A stretch of DNA of 64,000 nt from Tragulus kanchil (lineage: Eukaryota > Chordata > Mammalia > Artiodactyla > Tragulidae), in the NCBI GenBank assembly GCA_022376925.1, contig JAIOJX010000004.1, forward strand, positions 173,567,501-173,631,500, given 5' to 3'. The position numbers and the translations under genes are program-made. Below are positions 57,720 through 64,000 of this stretch, piece after piece (the stretch's first letter is position 1; each line of letters begins with the position of its first letter). Under the pieces are notes generated by a model. It made no database searches, was not told the origin of the DNA, and saw only the letters and a list, made by a program, of their open reading frames with translations.

Positions 57720-57843
57720 TGTGTGTTAGTCGCTCAGTCACGGCCGACTCTTTACCGCCCCCGGGCTGCAGCCCGCCGCGCCCCGGGGCCCACGGGATTC
57801 ACCAGGCAAGACGACTGGGGCGGGTCGCCACTTTCTTCTCCAA
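57720..57843 (-). mobile_element. Bov-A monomer, 5' part missing
   Basis: Minus orientation: GTGTTAGTCGCTCAGTCACG at the left, GGGATTCACCAGGCAAGACG in the middle, GCCACTTTCTTCTCC at the right, where it stops short of the tRNA-like part. Confidence 0.8.
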
Positions 57844-58431
57844 CAAAGAGATAAATACACCCATTTGGGGAATTTTAAGATACTTGTCTCAGCAATTATT
57901 AGATAAGGCAGGTGAAAATTTAGGAAAAGTAGAGAACAGTTGAAGAGTACAATCACTAACTGTCAAATTCTTTTCGAACATCCATAGGCATTTATGAAAA
58001 TGGGCCACAAACTGGATTTGTTTCTAATCAGAACACCTTCAAGGCCTGAATGATTGGTATTGGTCTGAGTCTAAGCTGGAAACAAAAGACATACTCAGTC
58101 CAGATAAATGAGGAGAGTCTGAAATTGGGGATGATTTACAGCAATGTTCCGAGAAAAAGCCATATTTTCAGGAAATTGGAAGCCCAGTGGAGCATAGCAG
58201 CGGTGGGATTGGTGGCAGGGGACGTGCCGTGGTTTGCAGCCAGGTAATCTGTGATAGTTTATCCATCAAGTAGAGCTTGTAGTTGTCAATGGAGAGGTAT
58301 TTTTGAGAAATATTTTTATACATACCATTAGAGAAATTAGGTTATACATTTTTTTGTGACAAAGTCAGTACAGAATACAAAAACAACCTCCAGGCTACTG
58401 GTGTTTCCTTTCTGGGTTTTCAGCCCTTGAA

Positions 58432-58616
58432 ATGTTCAGTGGTAAAGAATCCGCCTGCAATGCCGGAAATGCTGGTTCAGTCCCTGGGTCGGGAAGATCC
58501 CCGGAGGAGGACATGGCCACCTGCCCCCGTGTTCTTGCCTGGAGAGCCCCATGCACAGAGGAGCCCGGCGGGCTCCAGGCCACAGGGCTGCAAGAAGTTG
58601 AACACAACTGAGCACA
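58432..58616 (+). mobile_element. Bov-A2/Bov-tA SINE (copy 59520-59704)
   Basis: TTCAGTGGTAAAGAATCCGC head, GGTTCAGTCCCTGGGTCGGG box, TTCTTGCCTGGAGAGCCCCA, end GTTGAACACAACTGAGCACA. The second occurrence is part of duplication 15. Confidence 0.9.
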
Positions 58617-58685
58617 AAGCTCACCTCAGAACCAACATGGAAAACCCACTTTGTACATCAACCTGGTGCTTTAGAATGGGACTGA

Positions 58686-59372
58686 ACTTTGTGTAAATGA
58701 GTCTTTTAATGGCGTTGTGTTCAAACTCTTTTGGGGATCTTTAATCAAAGTATTCATTAAATGGGTGCCAAGAATCTTTGAGCTTTGAAGCTTTAGCAAA
58801 TTGTAATTATTAGAAACCATCCTTGCCCATGGGGGAAACACTGAAATTCATCTCCACAAAAGCCAGGGAGGAGCTGGAGGAATTAAATGCTGAATGTTCC
58901 AACAGTGTTCGAGTTCTGATTTTCACATTCCATGATTGTTTTTGGGCTATCTCAACATGTGGGAAGAACCTTTTGGTGAGATTCCTAGTTTTAATTGGAT
59001 AAAATTGTATTCTCTACTGGAATGGGAGGAAGACAAGGCAGCCTACAATTTTGCAGCGTTCCAGTTTGATGAACTGCTCAAAAGGATAATAACCAAATTG
59101 TGAGGGGGCTGTGTTTTGGACCACGGTGGGGTTTCCAATGCTTCTGAGACTGGGGCACCCTCTCGACACTTGCACTGTGCAGTTTCTTGTTCTGCGTGTG
59201 TGACAGCGCCATCTCAGAGAGTGACTCAGAGTATTACCTGGATCTGAAGCCCCCACTCTGTTTTTTTTTATGCTAATGTTTATTCTCATTTTTAATTCGC
59301 TCTAGTTTATTCAGCGTCCCTCTCTGTCCTATTTGAAGTAGGTGACATACAAATAAATGAAACAGTTTAGAA
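58686..59372. other. AT-rich unassigned block (copy 59774-60451)
   Basis: No recognised repeat after the SINE at 58432. Short frames such as STKAREELEELNAECSNSVR (about 58850) look protein-like but are broken on both sides. Could be a conserved non-coding or decayed coding piece; unresolved. Confidence 0.3.
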
Positions 59373-60140
59373 TTGTCAATGGAGAGGTATTTTTGAGAAA
59401 TATTTTTATACATACCATTAGAGAAATTAGGTTATACATTTTTGTGACAAAGTCAGTACAGAATACAAAAACAACCTCCAGGCTACTGGTGTTTCCTTTC
59501 TGGGTTTTCAGCCCTTGAAATGTTCAGTGGTAAAGAATCCGCCTGCAATGCCGGAAATGCTGGTTCAGTCCCTGGGTCGGGAAGATCCCCGGAGGAGGAC
59601 ATGGCCACCTGCCCCCGTGTTCTTGCCTGGAGAGCCCCATGCACAGAGGAGCCCGGCGGGCTCCAGGCCACAGGGCTGCAAGAAGTTGAACACAACTGAG
59701 CACAAAGCTCACCTCAGAACCAACATGGAAAACCCACTTTGTACATCAACCTGGTGCTTTAGAATGGGACTGAACTTTGTGTAAATGAGTCTTTTAATGG
59801 CGTTGTGTTCAAACTCTTTTGGGGATCTTTAATCAAAGTATTCATTAAATGGGTGCCAAGAATCTTTGAGCTTTGAAGCTTTAGCAAATTGTAATTATTA
59901 GAAACCATCCTTGCCCATGGGGAAGCACTGAAATTCATCTCCACAAAAGCCAGGGAGGAGCTGGAGGAATTAAATGCTGAATGTTCCAACAGTGTTCGAG
60001 TTCTGATTTTCACATTCCATGATTGTTTTTGGACTATCTCAACATGTGGGAAGAACCTTTTGGTGAGATTCCTAGTTTTAATTGGATAAAATTGTATTCT
60101 CTACTGGAATGGGAGGAAGACAAGGCAGCCTACAATTTTG

Positions 60141-62306
60141 CAGCGTTCCAGTTTGATGAACTGCTCAAAAGGATAATAACCAAATTGTGAGGGGGCTGTG
60201 TTTTGGACCACGGTGGGGTTTCCAATGCTTCTGAGACTGGGGCACCCTCTCGACACTTGCACTGTGCAGTTTCTTGTTCTGCGTGTGTGACAGCGCCATC
60301 TCAGAGAGTGACTCAGAGTATTACCTGGATCTGAAGCCCCCACTCTGTTTTTTTTTATGCTAATGTTTATTCTCATTTTTAATTCGCTCTAGTTTATTCA
60401 GCGTCCCTCTCTGTCCTATTTGAAGTAGGTGACATACAAATAAATGAAACATTCCTTAAAGTTCACGTTGATCGTGTCTCCAGTCAGGGTGTGCGGTATT
60501 TTCAACGCGCCTGGGAACTGAAGGCGGACAGCGCCAGCCACACCTGCCCCTGCTGTGGACACTTCACTCAGCCGCGCAGCATCCAGGACCCGGGCAGGGC
60601 ACCCCCGCCTGAGCGCTGAAAGACCGGACGGGCGGCTCTGCACCGTGGCTTCCTCCGTTAGGAAAAAGCAGGAGAGGTCGGGGGACGCAGGATAATTTGT
60701 GCTCTTGAAGTCACGGACCTCCGTCAGGATGAAGCAGCTCATGCCCTCTGCCCCCGTGTGATCCGGGAGAGCTCACAGAAGCAGTTTAAGAAAACACTGT
60801 GTCCTCCCTTCACCCCTTTATTTTCTGTCCTTAAGACATTTTCAGCTGGTCACAAGAATGCACCTGACAGTACGAGCTCCATCACGTCCCGATTCCCATT
60901 TCATAGAAGCATCAACGGTAAGGACACGAGTGAAGCTGGCTTTGCCTCAGGTCTGCCGGAGGGCGACAAGCAGACGCCAGCAGTTCAGCCTCCTTGAAGA
61001 CGGGGTCTTTGAAAGGCTTCCACGGTGGGTGTCCTTTCTCTCCACCCCATGCTCCAGCTTGAAACTGACCATTTAGAAGTATCTTGACAAAGTCAAGCAG
61101 GAAATTCATCTGCCCGTGTGTCAATTGCCTTCAGTCATATCCAACTCTTCGTGACCCCACGGGCTGTAGCCCTCCAGGAATTCTGGAATTCTGCAGGCAA
61201 GCATACCAGGGAGTGGGCTGCCCCAAATACCAGCGTTCCAGTTTGATGAACTGCTCAAAAGGATAATAACCAAATTGTGAGGGGCTGTGTTTTGGACCAC
61301 GGTGGGGTTTCCAATGCTTCTGAGACTGGGGCACCCTCTGACACTTGCACTGTGCAGTTTCTTGTTCTGCGTGTGTGACAGCGCCATCTCAGAGAGTGAC
61401 TCAGAGTATTACCTGGATCTGAAGCCCCCACTCTGTTTTTTTTTATGCTAATGTTTATTCTCATTTTTAATTCGCTCTAGTTTATTCAGCGTCCCTCTCT
61501 GTCCTATTTGAAGTAGGTGACATACAAATAAATGAAACATTCCTTAAAGTTCACGTTGATCGTGTCTCCAGTCAGGGTGTGCGGTATTTTCAACGCGCCT
61601 GGGAACTGAAGGCGGACAGCGCCAGCCACACCTGCCCCTGCTGTGGACACTTCACTCAGCCGCAGCATCCAGGACCCGGGCAGGGCACCCCCGCCTGAGC
61701 GCTGAAAGACCGGACGGGCGGCTCTGCACCGTGGCTTCCTCCGTTAGGAAAAAGCAGGAGAGGTCGGGGGACGCAGGATAATTTGTGCTCTTGAAGTCAC
61801 GGACCTCCGTCAGGATGAAGCAGCTCATGCCCTCTGCCCCCGTGTGATCCGGGAGAGCTCACAGAAGCAGTTTAAGAAAACACTGTGTCCTCCCTTCACC
61901 CCTTTATTTTCTGTCCTTAAGACATTTTCAGCTGGTCACAAGAATGCACCTGACAGTACGAGCTCCATCACGTCCCGATTCCCATTTCATAGAAGCATCA
62001 ACGGTAAGGACACGAGTGAAGCTGGCTTTGCCTCAGGTCTGCCGGAGGGCGACAAGCAGACGCCAGCAGTTCAGCCTCCTTGAAGACGGGGTCTTTGAAA
62101 GGCTTCCACGGTGGGTGTCCTTTCTCTCCACCCCATGCTCCAGCTTGAAACTGACCATTTAGAAGTATCTTGACAAAGTCAAGCAGGAAATTCATCTGCC
62201 CGTGTGTCAATTGCCTTCAGTCATATCCAACTCTTCGTGACCCCACGGGCTGTAGCCCTCCAGGAATTCTGGAATTCTGCAGGCAAGCATACCAGAGTGG
62301 GCTGCC
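60141..62306. repeat. Tandem duplication 16: 60141-61230 and 61231-62306
   Basis: Period 1090 falling to 1086: one G, one C and one CG pair are missing in the second copy between 61280 and 61665. The first copy ends inside a Bov-A2 SINE with a scrambled last 14 bp. Begins inside the right copy of duplication 15. Confidence 0.95.
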
Positions 62307-62416
62307 ATGCCCTCCTCCGGGAGATCTGCCCAACCCAGGGACTGAACTTGCGTTTGTTACAGCTCCTGAGTTGGCAGGCGTGTTCTTTACCACTAGCGCC
62401 ACCTGGGAAGCCCCAG
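62203..62416 (-). mobile_element. Bov-A2/Bov-tA SINE (left part also at 61117-61222)
   Basis: Complete minus-strand element: TTCAGTCATATCCAACTCTT at the left, GTGGGCTGCCATGCCCTCCT in the middle, GCGCCACCTGGGAAGCCCC at the right. The shorter showing is cut at the junction of duplication 16. Confidence 0.9.
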
Positions 62417-62454
62417 AGGCATCCAGATGCTGTGTCAGATAGCTCCTATAATTG

Positions 62455-63035
62455 GGCCCAGTCATGTCCCTCATTGACAATTACCCTGGTGACGCCGCAG
62501 ACGAAGCGGCTCGGGTTTACGTACAAGTGTGGTTTATAAACTTCCACACGGAAAATAAGATAGACATCTATCGAAAGGGGCCTATTAAAAAACTGGGTAC
62601 ATGGTTTCATTGGAACACAGGCAGTAATGAAAACTATGCTTTTTAATGAAAAGTGCTCGAAATTCAGTGTGCTATTAAGGTCGCAAAACAGTTCAAAAGG
62701 TACAAATAATAGTTAATGATGTTTTATAATAGACTACAATAGAGGAATGAGTCGGTGAAATTACAAAAACATTACTATTTCTTCTCTCAGGTCGAGGGAT
62801 TCGAAGAGATAGTCACTTTTTTAAATGACTTTCCTGAGAACAAAATTTTCAACACTGGATATATACTACAGTGAATTCGCTTGAAGTTAGTACACTATGA
62901 AAAGCAAGCTTCGTTTAAAAGAATAATTCCAGCCTATGCAAAAAAGAAGAAGGAGCTTCGTCAGCAGGCCTAGGAAGAATATAAAAGAAAGGAAGACACC
63001 CGTCCTTATAATAAACCATCAGTAGCCACTCTCAC
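62455..63035 (+). pseudogene. AT-rich block with broken coding-like frame, unidentified
   Basis: Two stretches read like decayed protein. At 62461-62643 an open frame contains the phrase YVQVWFINFHTENKIDIY. From about 62790 to 63030 one frame is broken only by a TGA and a TAG and contains FKRIIPAYAKKKKELRQQA followed by EEYKRKED. I do not recognise the parent protein. The block touches the RTL6 promoter. A degenerate retrocopy is one reading; chance frames in AT-rich DNA are the other. Confidence 0.15.
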
Positions 63036-63037
63036 CC

Positions 63038-63115
63038 CTGATTGGCTGCGGCGGAAAGGCCCTCTGCGTCGCCCGGGGGGCGGGGCGTTCGTGCCACTTC
63101 CGGGGCGGGGCCTAG
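63038..63115 (+). promoter_or_regulatory. RTL6: RTL6 TATA-less core promoter
   Basis: An inverted CCAAT box (ATTGG, 63041-63045) is followed by two GC boxes (GGGGGGCGGGGCG near 63075-63087 and CGGGGCGGGG at 63101-63110), with an ETS-type CACTTCCGG just before the second. No TATA box lies at a useful distance; the AT-rich TTATAATAAA near 63007 is upstream of the CCAAT box. This layout is typical of housekeeping CpG-island promoters. Confidence 0.65.
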
Positions 63116-63405
63116 GCCGCGCGGGAGCGGCCGGTCTCCACGGCAACCGGCCGGCCCGCGCTCGGCCCGCCCGCCGCCCGCCCCGCCCGCGCCGCGCCCC
63201 GCCCTCCGCCGCGACCCGGGCCTAGGTCCCAGCCCGGCCCGCGCTCCCGCCAGAGGCTGCCCGCGCCCCGCCGCCGCCTCGGCCTGCCCCGACCGGGAAG
63301 CGGTTCCGGCGGGCCGCCGCCGCCGAGACGCATCGCCTCCCCGCGCGCCCCGATCGGGCCCTCGAGGTCGCGGCCGGCTCGGCCGACGGCGCCGCGGAGA
63401 GCCAG
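63110..63405 (+). other. RTL6: RTL6 non-coding exon 1 (5' end approximate)
   Basis: GC-rich stretch between the GC boxes and a good splice donor (CAG|GTACGC, exon ending at 63405). I find no ATG in it, so translation should begin in the next exon. The transcription start is inferred only from promoter-box positions and could lie anywhere from about 63090 to 63200. Confidence 0.5.
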
Positions 63406-63538
63406 GTACGCGCGCGCCGCCCGCCGCCCGCCGCGGGGCCTCTCCCCTTTGTCCTGCCCCGCGGGCGCCGGGCCGCGAGCGGGCAGCGGGCCCCCGCGCC
63501 GCCCTTCCCTCGGCCTAACGCGCGTTTCCGTCCCGCAG
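63406..63538 (+). other. RTL6: RTL6 5'-UTR intron, 133 bp (predicted)
   Basis: Donor GTACGC at 63406. The acceptor is a pyrimidine-bearing tract ending in CCCGCAG at 63532-63538. A near-consensus branch site CTAAC has its adenine at 63518, 20 bases before the intron end. Extremely GC-rich and near the minimum length for a mammalian intron. Spliced use is inferred, not shown. Confidence 0.5.

Positions 63539-64000
<462 letters not shown>

Larger units (their letters stand above)
55265..58260 (+). mobile_element. L1-like 5' region/ORF2 start, plus strand, interrupted by SINEs
   Basis: Plus-strand phrases resemble old L1: GAACGAAGGTGAAATAAAGA near 55730 (again at 56837), AGGAATATATAACAATTAAA and ATCATATAAAGCAACAATCG near 57630-57710, and GGGCCACAAACTGGATTTGT near 58001. 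Bov-A elements lie at 57338 and 57720. Heavily decayed. Part of it (55265-55952) is repeated by duplication 14. Confidence 0.4.
58283..60451. repeat. Tandem duplication 15: 58283-59372 and 59373-60451
   Basis: Period 1090 falling to 1087 through a T-run loss of two (58349 versus 59439) and one G loss near 59920. The last 9 bp of the first copy does not match 60452 onward. Confidence 0.95.

Noticed and set aside
663..62306. CRISPR array, satellite DNA or phage-like repeat system as explanation for the doubled units
   Set aside because: Each unit occurs only twice (or three times where pairs chain), units share no sequence, and there are no short repeat-spacer patterns or associated genes. The host is a mammal.
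663..62306. Real microhomology-mediated tandem amplification
   Set aside because: Short identities do occur at some junctions, but the narrow length range, homopolymer-type differences and garbled copy ends fit contig-overlap artefacts better. Kept as a testable alternative only.
13554..62416. tRNA genes at SINE heads
   Set aside because: Box B-like GGTTCGATCCC motifs belong to tRNA-derived SINE heads; no complete cloverleaf with intact acceptor stem was seen.

Overview
The window is nuclear DNA from a ruminant, most likely a pecoran such as cattle, sheep, goat or deer. The evidence is dense Bov-A2/Bov-tA SINEs, 3' ends of the BovB (RTE-type) LINE, CHR-type tRNA-derived SINEs and old mammal-wide MIR fragments. 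No bacterial, plasmid or phage architecture is present. The species cannot be fixed from the sequence alone.

The only gene I can support is at the right edge. A CpG island starting near 63040 carries a TATA-less, CCAAT- and GC-box promoter, a non-coding first exon, a short GC-rich intron with good splice signals, and the first 88 codons of RTL6 (also called LDOC1L), a Ty3/Gypsy gag-derived domesticated gene. The coding sequence runs off the window at 64000. From memory of the human map, RTL6 has a gene-poor 5' flank facing PRR5, so a long intergenic stretch is expected here.

Positions 1-63000 are intergenic: SINEs, BovB and L1 fragments, MIR remnants and unassigned unique sequence. The many open frames there are chance frames in GC-rich DNA or translated SINEs. 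A few repeat-free patches have regulatory-looking composition: a CRE plus CCAAT pair near 12.14 kb, and motif-dense patches near 18.3 and 22.9 kb. Two decayed coding-like relics lie near 49.6 and 62.5-63.0 kb.

The dominant anomaly is structural. Sixteen separate stretches, unrelated to one another, each occur twice head to tail with a period of about 1.0-1.15 kb (one is 967 bp). The first unit starts at 663 and the last ends near 62306. Copies are almost identical, and many differences are single-base homopolymer losses. In several pairs these cluster in the head of the second copy; in most pairs the tail of the first copy is garbled. This is what unmerged overlapping contig ends look like, so I read about 17 kb of the window as false duplication and the true locus as about 46-47 kb. 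A real lineage-specific amplification is much less likely, but reads spanning the junctions would settle it.

I did not find a previously undescribed biological system. The most interesting biological leads are a CHR-derived SINE subfamily with an unusual 3' extension (four copies, three with clear long target-site duplications), a possible 5'-inverted L1, and the candidate regulatory patches.
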